64,000 bases of DNA from Neelides folsomi. Its lineage: Eukaryota; Arthropoda; Collembola; Neelipleona; Neelidae. Position numbers and translations under genes: made by a program. The notes under the pieces were generated by a model. That model made no database searches and had not been told where the DNA came from. It worked only from the letters and a program-made list of their open reading frames with translations. The stretch is from contig JAQGBZ010000052.1 in assembly GCA_034687125.1 (NCBI GenBank), positions 1 through 64,000 on the forward strand. Reading direction: 5' to 3'. Below, piece after piece: positions 23,752-38,700 of the stretch. The number at the start of each line of letters is the position of its first letter. Position 1 is the first letter of the stretch.

Positions 23752-26700
23752 ATGGCGGATGTTGTTGACCCAGAAACTCTTCTGGAATGGTTGAGCATCG
23801 GACAGGGCGAAGAGCGGGACATGCAGCTCATCGCCCTCGAACAACTTTGCATGCTCCTTCTTATGTCAGACAACGTGGACCGATGTTTCGAATGGTAAGC
23901 TTAATATTTACATCTTTACACCACCAAACATCTCATATGACTTCTTTTCTAATCTCAAAACTATTGCGTAAATGTTGTAACATTCCATTCTCTTTTTAAG
24001 TCTATGACCAAATGGTGAACTTGTAATAGACACACAAGATACAAAAAGAACCCTATTAAAATGTTTGTAGAGATTAGAAAAGAAGAAAAATGTTAAACTG
24101 TTTTTTTATTCTCATTTTTATGTTTTAACCCATTTGTTTATGGTTTTTTAAATCGTATTTTTAAAGGTGTTTTAATGATATTTTTATTCATGTTTTAATG
24201 AAGGTTTTAATTTAATGGTTTTCCCTTTCAGTTGCCCACCGCGAGCATTTTTGCCCGCCCTTTGCCGGATCTTTCTGGATGAAACGGCTACGGAATCTGT
24301 GCTGGAAGTCACGGCTCGAGCTCTCACATATTATCTCGATGTGTCGGCCGAGTGCACGCGGAGGATTGTGTCTGTGGATGGGGCCGTGAAGGCTATCTGC
24401 AATCGATTGGTCGTTGCCGAAATTAGTTCGAGGACTTCCAAGGACTTGGCAGAACAGTGCATCAAAGTAGAACTCCGTTTTTGTACCTTCTCCCTTTTCC
24501 GCATCCCTCGTCATTCCAACCCTTTTTAATAATACATAAATACTATAATATTTATAAGTAAGGTATAAGCTTAGCAAAGGCTTTTTTCATTACCAATCCT
24601 TTTTTCTATTTGCCCATATATGCTTCCATTGACCTTTCCATACTTTCATGATCCAGGGCTTTTATGCTTATCTTTAATGCAGACCATTTACCCAATCCTA
24701 TTTTATGAGTCAATAATTTATGATCAATTTCATATGATAAGCTTTTTCAATTAATTATTTTGATTTAATAATGTGTTTTTTAACACGGCTATAATATGAA
24801 TTTCATTGAATTTCTTTTTGGGATAATATTTTTCCACCTCAATTTTAATCAAGTTTACCTCAATTTTAAATGTAATTATGCCTCAATGAACTTTCAGAAT
24901 GCCTCAATTTTAATAATATGTACCTCAATTTTTATTGAACATTGCCTTTATTTAAAAAGATGCTGAATCTAATGCTTTTAGTGCTTTTTTGGCTTCAATT
25001 GTTTTCGCTTCAATAGGGAAATTAAAAAGATTTAATCGAGCTGCAATTCCAATAAGATGTTTGCATACATAGTTCTTGAAGAAATATGGGCAGCTACAGA
25101 AAGAATTATCACAAGATCCGTTAAATATGACTTCCCAAATTCTTATTTGCGACTTTTTGAATGTTTCGAATGACCTCCATGATTTCATTATATTGTGGCG
25201 AATGAAATTATCAATATCCTTTCTTTTTTGTACTTTTTGAACTTATTGAGGATAGCATAACTATTTAAATAATCTTTTTCAAATTGTTTTAATTAACAGT
25301 TTTATATAAAAATATATCGACTTTTTCCTATATTTATCAGACTCTTAGTTAGTGAATCTATTCGTCCAGACTTTTGTCAAACATGCACATTAGAATTATT
25401 CATTGGCAAAATATGCTGAATTATTATTGAGTTATTATTGAGTTGAGTGTATTAAGTGGGGTTTTGTGCTTGGAATTAAATAGGTTGTTCCTCCCTCTCT
25501 TTATCAATTTAATGATTCGTGTTTATCTAACATTGGTGTTCTCATTTTCCAGGTATTGGAGCTTGTTTGCACACGAGAGGCGGGAGCAGTTTTCGAAGCT
25601 GGCGGTCTCAACTGTGTCCTCTCCTTCATTCGGGACAATGGGAACGTGGTCCATAAAGATACTCTTCATTCGGCCATGTCAGTCGTGTCGAGGTTATGTT
25701 CCAAGATGGAACCCCAAGATCCGACCCTCGCTGCTTGTGTTGAATCGCTCTCCACTCTTCTCCGACACGAGGACACACATGTAGGGTCTTTAATGATCTC
25801 TAATTAACTTCAATGCCAAACATAAATATAAGACCTCTATGTATACGTTGATGCAGTTGGTGTAATCCTAGCCTGAAACACATTGGATTTTGGAAAATTC
25901 CCATTTGCTTTTAACTTTAACCAATTCCACATGTATTTATGTATTTCTCCTTTTGTTTTTCAACATTCCACTTTTTAAGACTCGATGAATTGTGTTTTTC
26001 CTTTCTCCAATCCTCTTTTTTATTGCTCACTCTGAATAATAACAACAACCCATTTAGTCATGGTGGGAGGATGAGTTTTGAAATATAGGGACGCGTAATT
26101 GAATTTCAAAGGATGGAAACTTCCTATTCATTTAACAGCTTAAACTAAAACTTTTTATGTATTAAGTATATAGTAATATAATTTTAATATATGAGATATA
26201 TTATATAATTTTCCACCTTTCAACATTTTACCACTTTTGCAATTTATTTAGACTTTAGACTGTTAACTTCGTATATTTCATTACTGAATCTCTTATGTAT
26301 ATAATTTTGGATGGAGGATGGAAGAAGGCTATTAATTCTTCTTTGAAGCATCCTTCAATCTCACATTTGACGTCCCCTTTTATATAATTAATGACCCGAA
26401 TTTAGTTTGGAAAGCCTTTTAACTTTATTTCTTCTTTTTATACATTGAGGGATATTAGAAAAGAGTGATTGTGATGGGCATTAGATTTTATAGTTTATTA
26501 AATGGTTTGGACTCCAATCCTCTTTATTTAAATAGGATTTGATTCAAGGCAAGTTTTGTCGATAAAAGTAGTCAAGTATTGGGTTAATATTAAATGTATG
26601 AGTAAAGCATTATAAATATATAGGGAATTTTGAAGGTAAGGAAAAATTGATCCAATCTTTTATGATATTTTTACTCTGAGAAATGAATTTCTTATTATTC

Positions 26701-29700
26701 AGAAATTGAGAATGGAATAATATTCTTATCAAAAGATCACGTTATCCTTCCGCAATTTTAATAGAGTTGAGAGAAATTCCGTAGTTGCCCGAATCAATAT
26801 TCCTAAAGGTCGTAATTGGATTATTGAATTTGTTCAATGCTCCCTTCAAGGCCTTTTTGGATAGAAGTTAATATGATTTTTGGTTTTGATTTGAAGGTGG
26901 CTGATGGAGCTCTCCGTTGCTTTGCATCTCTCTCCGATCGTTTCACTCGTCGTGGTGTGGATCCAGCCCCATTGGGCGAACATGGACTCGTCCGCGACCT
27001 TCTCGTTCGAATGTCGAGTTCCTTGGGAAGTTCCGGGAGGGATTGTGGATCAATTGCCGTGTCCTCATCTCCAGCCTCCGTTACTTCTCCTGTGTCAATT
27101 TCCACTAGCAGCGGATCCTCAGAACAGAAAAACACAGCAAGTGTGTCGACGATCATCAGCTTACTTTCGACACTTTGCCGAGGATCGCCGTCGATCACTC
27201 ATGTAATAATGAAAAATGAAATGCCAAAATCAGGATTTTTATACTTTATTTTCACTTCAACATGTCATTTTCATTATGAAAGCTCTTTATGAGATTTATG
27301 ACAATAAATGATTTATATTACTTACAAGTTCCATATATTAGAAATTATAAAGGAAATGAAGTTGCGTTGTATGAATTGTATAGTTTATTAGAGTAGGAAA
27401 TTGAAAAGAGCTTTTTTTTGTGAACTGAAGCGTGTGGAACGTTAAGAGTAATTGAATGGGTGAATAATAAAATGATTCTTGTAGGATTTGTTACGGTCCG
27501 AGTTACCTGAAGCGTTGGAGAAAGCTTTAAAGGGTGATGAAAGGTATGAAATGAGATAAAAATTGAAAATCAAATTATTAAATCACTTTTATAAATCCAA
27601 CTTATTTTGTTCAACAAAGTGGTTTTCAATCAATGTTCATTTAAAATGGTAATGGTCAATTTATAATTATTTTGTAAATGTTTTTATTAGATGTATTTTG
27701 GATACGATGAGACTCGTTGATTTACTGCTGGTGCTACTTTTCGAAGGAAGAAAAGCTTTGCCAAAGTCTGGAAGTGTTGCGAGTGCGAGGTTGGCCAGTT
27801 TGAGAAGACAAGATGCCGGAGGAGAAAAATCTCATAGACAACTCATTGATTGTATTCGATCCAAAGACACGGAAGCTTTGATTGAAGCTTTAGAAAATGG
27901 AGGTAACATCAATTTTTTATTTAATATTTAATATTGCAACTTACATTTTTCGTTTATATTCACTGGAATTAGCAGTAATTGATCGAATTTTTTGAATAAA
28001 CGATACTAATCTATTTATTTATCTAGTAAGTAATATATTAATAAAGTTTGTTTTAAATAATTTTTAAGGCGTTGAAGTGAATTTCATGGATGATGTTGGA
28101 CAAACGTTATTGAATTGGGCCTCGGCCTTCGGGACTCAAGAAATGGTTGAGTATTTATGCGACAAAGGAGCAGATGTGAACAAAGGCCAGAGGTCGAGTT
28201 CGCTTCATTATGCTGCTTGTTTTGGGCGGCCGGCGATCGCCAAAGTTCTTCTCAAACATGGAGCAAACCCAGATCTCAGGGACGAAGATGGAAAAACTCC
28301 GCTCGATAAGGCCAGAGAAAGGAATGATGAAGGGCACAGAGAAGTTGCAGCCATCTTGCAATCCCCAGGTTGGTTTTCATTAAATTCATTATTAATTTAT
28401 TTCGCTAATTAAGATTAATTAGCTCAATTAACGATTTTAATTTACGTGATGATAATTTTAAAGTTAAACTAATTATGATTAATAAATTAATTGTAAGTTG
28501 GTTTTGTATGTTACAAAGTTTTAAGTTTTAATTAAAAGTGATATTTAAAGTAATTAAATGTTAATTGAAATAGGAGAGTGGATGATGCCGGCAGACGTGA
28601 GTCGGGAAAGGACCAAATCAGAGAGTTTTGAAGAAGTTCCTCAAGAAGCCAAAGGGGATCCAGAAATGGCTCCTCTTTATTTGCAAAGGCTCTTACCAAT
28701 TTTTTGCTCAACGTACCACTCATCAATGGTACTCGCAGTCCGGTAAGTATTTATGCAAATATATATAATAATGATTAAAAACTCCCAAATGAATAGTTTC
28801 AAATGTTCTATTCCAATTTGATTTTGTTGTATGTCATGATTGCCATGCAATGTGATTTTCACACATTTTCATCATTCGTGATTATAAAATAAATGTCATT
28901 GTCATTTCAGACGTGCTAGTTTGAATTTGATCAAGAAGATGATTCACTATATCCCAGCGACCCTACTAAACGAAATTTGTTCACCTAATTCCAAGACTTA
29001 CTCGCTCGGGACGGTTCTTGTTGAAGTGATCGCAGCCGTTTTGGACAATGAAGAAGATGACGACGGTCATCTCCTCATTCTAAATATGATCAAGGACTTA
29101 ATGGTCAAAGCTCAGGATATCTTTGTGGAACATTTTGCTCGTTTGGGTGTTTTTGTCAAAGTTCTTTCCCTCTGTCCGAATGATCCACCTGAGCAACCGA
29201 AAAAAGAAGAAACTCCAGAAAGGCTCGAAGCTGAATTGGTAGTCGTAGAAGATGCAAAGGATATTATCACAGGGAGACCTTATCATTGGAGAGATTGGTG
29301 CATCTGTCGAGGAAGGGATTGTTTGTATGTTTGGAATGAAGCGGCTGCTTTGGAACTTTCTAATGGAAGTAATGGATGGTTCCGTTTTGTCCTTGATGGC
29401 AAATTGGCCACGATGTATTCATCCGGAAGCCCTGAAGGCGGATCGGACACTTCTGAAAGCCGGAGTGAATTTATTGAAAAGCTTCAAAGGGCTAAGACTG
29501 GATTGAGGGCCGGAATTCAAAGTCAACCGATTTTATCCACCACGGGGCAAATGATGATCAAAGTCGGGAATTGGGCCTTAACCTGTAAAAAAGACGGGGA
29601 GCTGAGCATCAACAACACTGATGGTCAACAACAGACGACGATTTTGAAAGATGATCTCGCTGGATTTTTATTTGAATCCAACCGTGGGACACGTCATTCA

Positions 29701-32700
29701 TTCACAGCTGAAACAACCCTTGGGCCGGAATTTGCCACTGGGTGGGTTGGAAAGAAAGGAAAACGACTCAAGTCAAAACATGAGGCTTTAAAACAAAAAA
29801 TTAAGTCATTGGCCCAGGAGATCTATGAAGGATATTTCCAAGCCGCAAAGTCACAGCCAAGAGGTGTTGTAGCTAAATTGGGAACCATCGTGGCTCAACT
29901 TGAACGGGCATGTTACAAGCAAAGCGGACACAGAGTTGATTCAGACTCTTGGCAAAAAGTTCTTAAATCCGCTTTGGATGAATTAACCCGACTCTTAAAA
30001 GATGAAAGTCTCGTGTCTGCATATGAACTTCACTCTTCGGGATTGGTCCAAGCTTTGATTCGCCTTTTTGCATCAACTGAACAAGAAAGAGATTATGAGA
30101 ATTTATTTGGGAAATCGAGCAGAAGAAGACATTTAGCAATGGTTCAACAGCGAATTGAAGTTTTTAAGAATTGTTACAAGGAACGGAATATTGATGGAAC
30201 GAGAGTGAATCCTGGAGTGGCTTTGGTGAGGAAATTGGTGCAAGTGCTGGAGACGATCGAGAAGCTCCCGGTGCTTTTGTATGAATCAAGTGGGGCCAAT
30301 TATGGTTTGCAAGTTTTAACCAGGAGGTTGAGATTCCGATTAGAGAAATCTAGCACTGAATCGTCGCTTATTGATCGATCTGGACGAACGTTGAAAATGG
30401 AGCCGCTTACGACCATTGGACAACTTGAGAGTTATCTTTTGAAGATGGTGGCAAAACAATGGTAAGAATTAATAATTTTAAATGAAAGCGATATTTGATT
30501 TTTTAATAAAAAATATTGGAGTGATTAATTACAGTTAGCTGTAGGACCCCTTTATCCTTTAATAATTAATGTTTTCATTTAATTTTCAGGTACGATTACG
30601 AACGTTCGACTTTCTCATTCTTTAGAAAATTGAAGGATGGCCCACCTGTGACTTTTAATTACCAAGCTGATTTTGATGAAAATGGTCTTATTTACTGGAT
30701 CGGAACAAACGGAAAAACATGCTCTGATTGGGTCAACCCAGCTCAGTATGGTTTGATCATTGTTACTTCATCTGAAGGACGGAATCTTCCTTATGGACAA
30801 CTTGAAGATATTCTCAATCGCGATCCTTCGGCTCTCAATTGTCATACAAACGATGATAAGAAAGGTTGGTTCGCCATTGATCTTGGCGTTTGGATCATTC
30901 CTTCAACTTATACCTTGAGACATGCTAGAGGTTATGGAAGATCTGCATTGAGAACATGGAATTTCCAAATGTCAAAAGACGGAACAAACTGGACGACCCT
31001 TTATGCCCATAGTGATGATTGTAGTTTGAATGAGCCTGGAAGCACGGCTTCTTGGCAGATTCAACCCCCAATTGAAGAAACCCAAGGATGGCGACATGTT
31101 CGATTCCAACAACATGGAAAAAACGCTTCAGGACAAACTCATTATTTATCAATGTCTGGATTTGAAATTTATGGGAAAGTCACTGGAGTTTGCGATGATC
31201 TTGGTAAGTATAAAACTATAATTACAGTAAAGTAAACCATGATAATTTAATCATACAATCTCAAGTTAGATCGAGGTTATTAGTTTATTAATACTTGAGA
31301 ATGCTGTCAATAGTCGATTACTTTATGACAATCATTTATGATTTTATAGGAAAAGCAATGAGAGAAGCTGAAGCTAATTTACGAAAACAACGTCGTCTCA
31401 TCCGAACTCAAATGTTGAAGCATATGACGGTTGGAGCTCGAGTTGTGAGAGGAATTGATTGGAAATGGCGTGATCAGGATGGAACTCCTCCAGCAGAAGG
31501 AACCGTCACGAGTGAATGGCACAATGGATGGATTGACGTTACATGGGATCAAGGCGGAGGGAATTCATATCGAATGGGAGCTGAAGGAAAATATGATTTG
31601 AAATTGGCTCCTGGTTATGATCCTGAATCTCTTCCTGTGAAAACACCAGGTAAATAAGTGATTGAGAATTTAAAACTTAATTCTGGAAAAATTTTCAATC
31701 AAGAATGATTTCACCATTGATTTCTGCTCTCATATTTTATCAACTTTTTAATTAATTAATTAATTTTAAAATTTAAATTGGATATTTAATATATATTTAC
31801 ATTATAAATAATCATTTACATTTTATTATAGGAAAGAGCAGCAGTTGCAAGGGAGGAAAAAGCTCAAGTGAAAGTTCAAGTGGTAAAGTGAGCGTTTTGA
31901 CTAGCCGTAAATGCAGCTCAACTCCGAGTCTTCCAGAAGCCACAGATGGAGGAAACAACGGGAGCTCAAAACCCTCCGTGGCTTCAACAGAACAATCCTC
32001 ATCAGCTGATTCTCTTCTTGTTAATAAAGTGGCTGAAATGATGGCCGAATCAGTTTTGTCAGCTGCTGGTCAAGTTGATCTTACTGAGTCTCTCGCAAAC
32101 ATCACCATTGCCGCTGGTTTTGTTCCACCAGACCCTGATAGTGGGAATTTACCGATTGTGACCAATGCATCGGACCTTGCTACGATCGTTGAGGCTGTGA
32201 ATGTCGATTCGAGTGAAGACGAAGCCTTCCCACCACTCCCAGTTAAAACGGAAATAAATGAATCAACTTCTAACTCTGAGCCTCCGTGCTCATCTAACCA
32301 AGCCAAATATGTAAAATTTATTTTCAATATTTTGATTCTCTTAACTTGACCATTTTCTTTAATTTTAATTCCTTTTTAGAATGAAGTCTGTGCGAGTGTG
32401 TCGGAGTCTGGAAGCGGAAATGAACGAGCCATTTACGATGATGCAGAATTTGTGAATACAGTTAAGAATGGAAAAAATGCTGTTTTATCAGCTGTTGGAA
32501 AAGCTGTGACGGCCGCGGCGGCTTCTTCTTCTACAAGTTCATGTTGTGGATCTTCGAATGTTCATGGGAAATCATCGAATATGAGCTCAATTGAAGTTCC
32601 TGATATGTCTCAACTGGGAACTCCGGCATTGAAGGATGTAATGAAAATGATTGCAATTAGGAGGAATATCCGATTAGAAGAAAATGAAGCTGCTTCTTCG

Positions 32701-35700
32701 GGAACGGGAGGAAAAGCGAGGAAAACTCTTGGTAAGTTTTTTGATTCATTTTCCATTGGCTATTTATCTCTTGATTAATCCTCATTCTACTATTTTCTAC
32801 TTTAAATATGACTCAGAGAGTACGATAAAATATTTGAGCTATTTGATACGTAGAATCTCAATTTTAATTAGTTTTAGACTGTCCAAACACGGTTGTGATG
32901 TCTTTTATATTAAATGGGCTTTGATTAACATGCTGATTAATATTAGAATGTATTGCTTATATGCTGCATGTTGTTCGATCGTTATTTGTTTAAATGTTAT
33001 TTCATTTTAGTTGGGTTTTTTTACCAATTGGCTTATTTTCCAGATTAAATATTTATTTATTTAATTATTCTTAATTTACCTTTATAAATTATAGTTCTTC
33101 CTTTCTTCTCTTCCCATCTTAAGATCGCATAATTTTATAATTATTCATACATAGATCAGCAAACAAATGATTGACGTTTTTAAATGCTTTTTAAAAATAT
33201 ATTTCAAAATATTGCTTTTTATAGTAAATACTTAATTTATAATACTAATGCGAAAATGCTTTTCCCGATTTTTATTTTAAATTTGTTTATTATTTGTTTA
33301 AACATGCCCGTATACCATATTATTTACCCTTTATTACTAAAATATATTTCCTCATGTTAAAATATTCTGAAGATAATGCATCATGATCTTGGATATTTTT
33401 ACAATTCGCTTGATGACAAGTTTTTTGCCATCCAATTCAATGTTGTTCCGTCTCCGTGATCTCTCGCATGAGAATTTGCATTTTGTTAGCTCATTTCTTG
33501 CACGTTTATTAGCAAAGATTTCAGAATTCGTGGTTCGGACAGTTTTGTTTCATTAACTTGGAAGTTTTAAAGTAAAATAATTATTTCATCAACATTTTTC
33601 AATAAGCAGATCAGATTGATGTAACGGAATTTAATCTATAAAGCTAATTAAATAAAAATCGATATAGGGAATTATCATTATTATTATTAGGTATTTAACA
33701 GTTTATCAAACAGTAAATTATTGATTTTCAGTGTGTTAAATGAAAAAATTATAAAACTTTAAAAGGGTGAATTAATTTTTTTAAATAAATTTAATTATAC
33801 AATTACCAGCAATAATTTAAAAGTTATGTTTTAATTTGTGCCAAATCTTATGAAAATGGCATAATGAATTAGCTATTAAGTAATTTAATATGAATAATTT
33901 AAAAATGGGTTAGGTAGGATGTTAAATTAGAGGAGGTATTTGGGATGTAGGAGATGGATGGGTTGATAGGTTTGGTGATGGGTGTCTTTTGTAGCATGGC
34001 TCGGGTCTCATGGTAGAGGTGTGGGCGGCGGGGGGCGGCGGGACCCAGGGGCCCCCGTTTCCCCCAACCCGAAGAGCGTCTCGGTCCCGAATTTAAGCGT
34101 TGGGGAAGGGAGCGGCCCGCCACCGTCTTCTTCCCTTCTTGAGAGTCTGAGTGCCATTGCGAGGGTCCGGTCGCTGTTGAACTCCTCACGTTTCGCGTCA
34201 ACCAACTCCTCCCAACTGCTCCCCGCCGGGCCGATCATGAACTTGAACTCGGCGGGGAATCCCGCCGCCCATGGGCCCAACAACCCCTTCACCTTCGGCC
34301 GCCCTCCCACCTCTGTCTCCAGCCTTGTTAGACTCGCACTCTCCTCTAACTTCCCAGGTTCGGATATACCCAACATTGGAAAATTGGAATGTCGTTTTCA
34401 AATCCCGCTGCATTTAATATCCATATTTATTATATAATCCCACATCATTTTCAATCATTTTCTCCCATGGGAAAATCATTGGCTTTTTATTATTGAAGCT
34501 TTGTTCATTAATGCTTTATTTATTTAATGATGATGGCGCTTTTATTAAGGCATTTAGTTGGCAAATTATCATTTTATAGCATTTGCTTCTCTCTCGGATA
34601 TTTATGAGTTTTACGACTTTATGACTTTTTGAGGTTTATGACTTTGTTCATGACTTTTGATATGGTCATTTTACTTATTTTACCATTTTTATGAGTTGAC
34701 GTTTAATGAAAGCTTGAGTTAAGTGAGATTATAATTTTTATAAATGGTGTTTTAATTTTTGTTATTTAATCACTTATATTATTATGACTGTTGAAGTGTA
34801 GTTTGTTTAAATCGATCGATTTTTTGAGTCATCGAATAACTGCCAGTTATTTTTATCAATCAAAATGGATTTTTGATTGATATTGTTTAATGTTTAATGT
34901 TTTAAAATTTTATTCAATTTGCTCAATTTCTAATTGTAATTTTGGAGTTGGGGGATTATTTTTCTCATTTGTGAATTATGATTTGGACAGGTGGGCTTTT
35001 GAGTACGGCTCAAAGTTATCCAAGTCTCTCTCAAAGCAATAATTCTGGAGCTTCTGGCGATTCTTCTTCATCAACGGTGGGAGCTCAAAGTCTTGGGCAA
35101 ACTTTGACAATGAGTCTCACATCAACTTCAAGTGATTCTGAACAGGTATGGGAAGATCTATATAAATATTTAATCTAAGGCAATCAAAGAAAACCTTTCA
35201 ATATTTTATTATATCTCTTATTTAATAATTTATTAAATATTTATTGCATGGCGTATTTTCATTTTGTAGGATTTCTTGGAGACTTGCCGAGCCACGACTT
35301 TATTGACGGAACTCGAAGATGATGATGAACTCCCAGAAGATGAGAATGATGACGATGAAGAGAACGAAGATGACTATATGTTTGAAGAAGGGGTAAGGAT
35401 ATGAATATTTGAAAAAAGTTAAATGCTAATATGTAGTCTACAAAAAAGTTTACCCTATTATTTAGTCACAAGTTAGTTTTACATTAAATTGAAATAAACA
35501 ACAATGTGAACAATGTTTTCATTTCATATTTAAAGGAGGACGATTGCTTTGAAGTACGAACTGGGAAAAGGCGCTCTTGGGATGATGAATTTGTTTTGAA
35601 ACGCCAGTTTTCTGCCCTCATTCCTGCATTTGATCCTCGCCCAGGGCGAACAAATGTGAATCAAATCAGTGAGTTGGAAGTTCCTCCGCCTGTGGAGTCC

Positions 35701-38700
35701 ATGAGGACTTCAGAAGAGTTGATTCACCATGAGGAAGTTTCCATTGCACCTCAACCCAAACTCAAGTTGATTCTCAGGGGACCTAATTTGCCCGGGGTAA
35801 AATACATAAAACTTTTCATTGCCAAATATTCATATTCTCTTCTCATATTCAAGACTCGTTTAAATGGACGTGTGTGTATAATTAAATAATAAATCATTTA
35901 AATATTTATTCCCAGGTCACAGATGTGGAAATTGATCTATCGAAGCAAAAGTCAACCATTTTCCAAGCAGTTCAAGATCTAGTCCAGGTTTCCGTTTTAG
36001 GAACGAAGCAAGAAAAGCTTCGGAGAATTTGGGAACCTACTTATACGTAATTTGAACATTTAAAAAATATATTTTATCTTGTTCGTTTTCTATAATTTTT
36101 TAGTTTTGGAATTCTATAATTTTTGTATTTTGTTTTGTATAGGATTGTTTACAAAGAAGAGAAGGAACACGGGAAAGATAGTGATGAAAAAGAGTGTTTG
36201 GATCATTATGGATTCATTGGGAATCGAACTGTTTCTCCTTCACCTTCTTCACTCACTCAAGCCTCATGTAGTGTGGACGAAGTTGTGAATTTGCTTCGAC
36301 ACCTTTACTCCGTTAGTTCTACTTCGTCTAAGTCAACCGACGAAGTGATTTCTATGGATTGTTATCCAAAGGGTTTCTTCGTCCCTCAAGATGAGTTCAT
36401 TAGTAAGAAAGTGACGAATAAGCTGACACAGCAACTTCAAGATCCGCTGGTCCTTGCATCAAGAGCACTTCCGCCTTGGTGTCAAGAACTCACATATTCA
36501 GCCCCGATGCTTTTCCCATTCGATACGAGGAATCTTTATTTTAGTTGTACAGCGTTTGGAACATCAAGGTAGATTATAATTAATTTTTGGAAAATATTCG
36601 AAAGGGTGAACTAAATAGAATTATTTAGGATTAAAACTTTATAATTTATTTTTAATTATTTGAGTGGATTAAATATTTATTTTATTTAAATTTTAAATTT
36701 TTTCAGGTCAATTGTTTGGCTTCAAAATCAGAGAGATAACACGACTGAGCGAAGTCGCACTCGACGCGACGACCCACATGAATTCCGCCTTGGCCGATTG
36801 AAGCACGAGCGAGTGAAAGTTCCAAGAGGGAACAATTTACTCGAATGGGCCATTCAAGTCATGAACTTCCACGCCGAGAGGAAATCAGTTCTTGAGATTG
36901 AGTTCCAAGGTGAGGATGGAACTGGATTGGGCCCAACCTTGGAGTTTTATGCTCTCGTGGCTGCTGAATTGCAAAGGAAGGATTTGGCCATGTGGCATTG
37001 TGACGATTTACTTGATTCTAATAGGTATGAACATAATTAAATAAATTTATAAAATTAATGATGTTACGTTTAGTTAATTATATAGTTAAATTCGTATATT
37101 AATGAATGGTATTTAATTTTAATGTAATTAAATTTTAATGTTATTGAATTTTAATGTTATTAAATTTGACGTTATTAAATTTTAATGTAATGATGGTTTT
37201 GTTATAGATATGATCAACCATCTGTGATAGACGATTATACTGTGCGACCACCAGGTTATTATGTACAAAGAAGTTGTGGTCTCTTCCCTGCCCCTATGTT
37301 ACAAGATAGCGCAAGCTGTGAGAAAGTCTGTCGCTACTTTCGATTTTTGGGCATCTTCATTGCGAAGGTTCTTCAGGATGGCCGCCTTGTTGACTTGCCC
37401 CTTTCAAGATCTTTCTTTAAGCTCCTCTGTTCGGGCGAGTTCGGAAGTGAAGTGAGAGAAAGGTATGAATTTTAAATAGCCCTTCTTTGGATTATTCACA
37501 AAATTGAGGATGATGAATATGGATGAGGGGAGGGAGGGAGGGGAAAGGAAACCTCCCTGTACATAATTTAATAATGGACCAAATAATAGAATGGATTTTG
37601 GGTCTTTTTTTCTGCCCAGGGCACGTGGGGACCGAGTGGCAACTCCGATGTCTGAAGAGGATATCATGGTCTCATCTTACATTTCCCAAGAGAGCGAGAA
37701 AGAAATGGAATTGGACCCTCCAAAGTATCGTCACATTTTGGATAATCGCCCGTGGCACGCTGGGATCCTCACCATTGAAGACCTTATGGAAATTGATCCT
37801 CAGAATGCCAGGTTTCTCCAACAGCTCCAAGAACTCGCCTTGCAAAAACGACACATTCTTCATGATAATTCTCTCTCAGAATCCGACAAGCTCCGCCAAG
37901 TATGCTTTTTTACACGTTTTTACCCATACATCCCCGTTTTTTCAAATATGCCTTTTTTTTATTAAATTATCAAAAATTGCATTTGATATCCTTTAAATCC
38001 TTTATTGACTTTATTTAATAAAAGAGAGTAAAAAGTGAGAGAATTTTTTGAGGAAATGAGATGAAGCGAAAGGAAGTGTGAAATAAAAGAGAAAAAGAAT
38101 CAATGAAATAAATATTTGAAATGGAAAATGTTATAAATATGTGATATGTTTTGTAGATTCAGAACTTGGCTTTGCCTTATATTGGAAACGGAGCGGATTC
38201 TGGGCCTGCTGTGAGATTGGAAGATCTTGGATTAAGTTTTCAATATTCTCCTTCGTCACGCGTTTATGGATATAATCAAGGTACTTGTTTTTAAATAAAT
38301 AACTTATTTTACATATAACTTTATAAATAATTGGCTAATTTGGTTTACAATTGTAAAAGTAATTAGGATTTTCTAGAATTTACAGTCTAGACAAAATTCT
38401 TAATTTTATAAACAATGAGAGTCTAATTTGTCTTAATTTGGAACTGTGTCTAATTTCGATCTTTTGTCTTTTTAGTGGACCTTTGTCCTCGAGGCGAATT
38501 TGAAGACGTGACCATTGAGAACGTCGAAGACTACATTGAGCTCCTCACTGACTTCTGTCTCAATCGGGGGATTCACAAACAGTTGTCCGCACTGAAGGAA
38601 GGCTTTGACCTCGTGTTCCCATTGGAGAAATTGGGAGCTTTTAGCCCTGACGAAGTCCGACTTATGCTTTGCGGGGATCAGAGTCCTACATGGACTAAGG

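Noticed and set aside
26821-27292. Overlapping frames of 63 to 151 codons on both strands around HECTD1 exon 4
   Set aside because: Only the frame matching HECTD1 has homology and correct splice phases. The 151-codon plus frame is that exon read into its introns; the others are antisense or out of frame.
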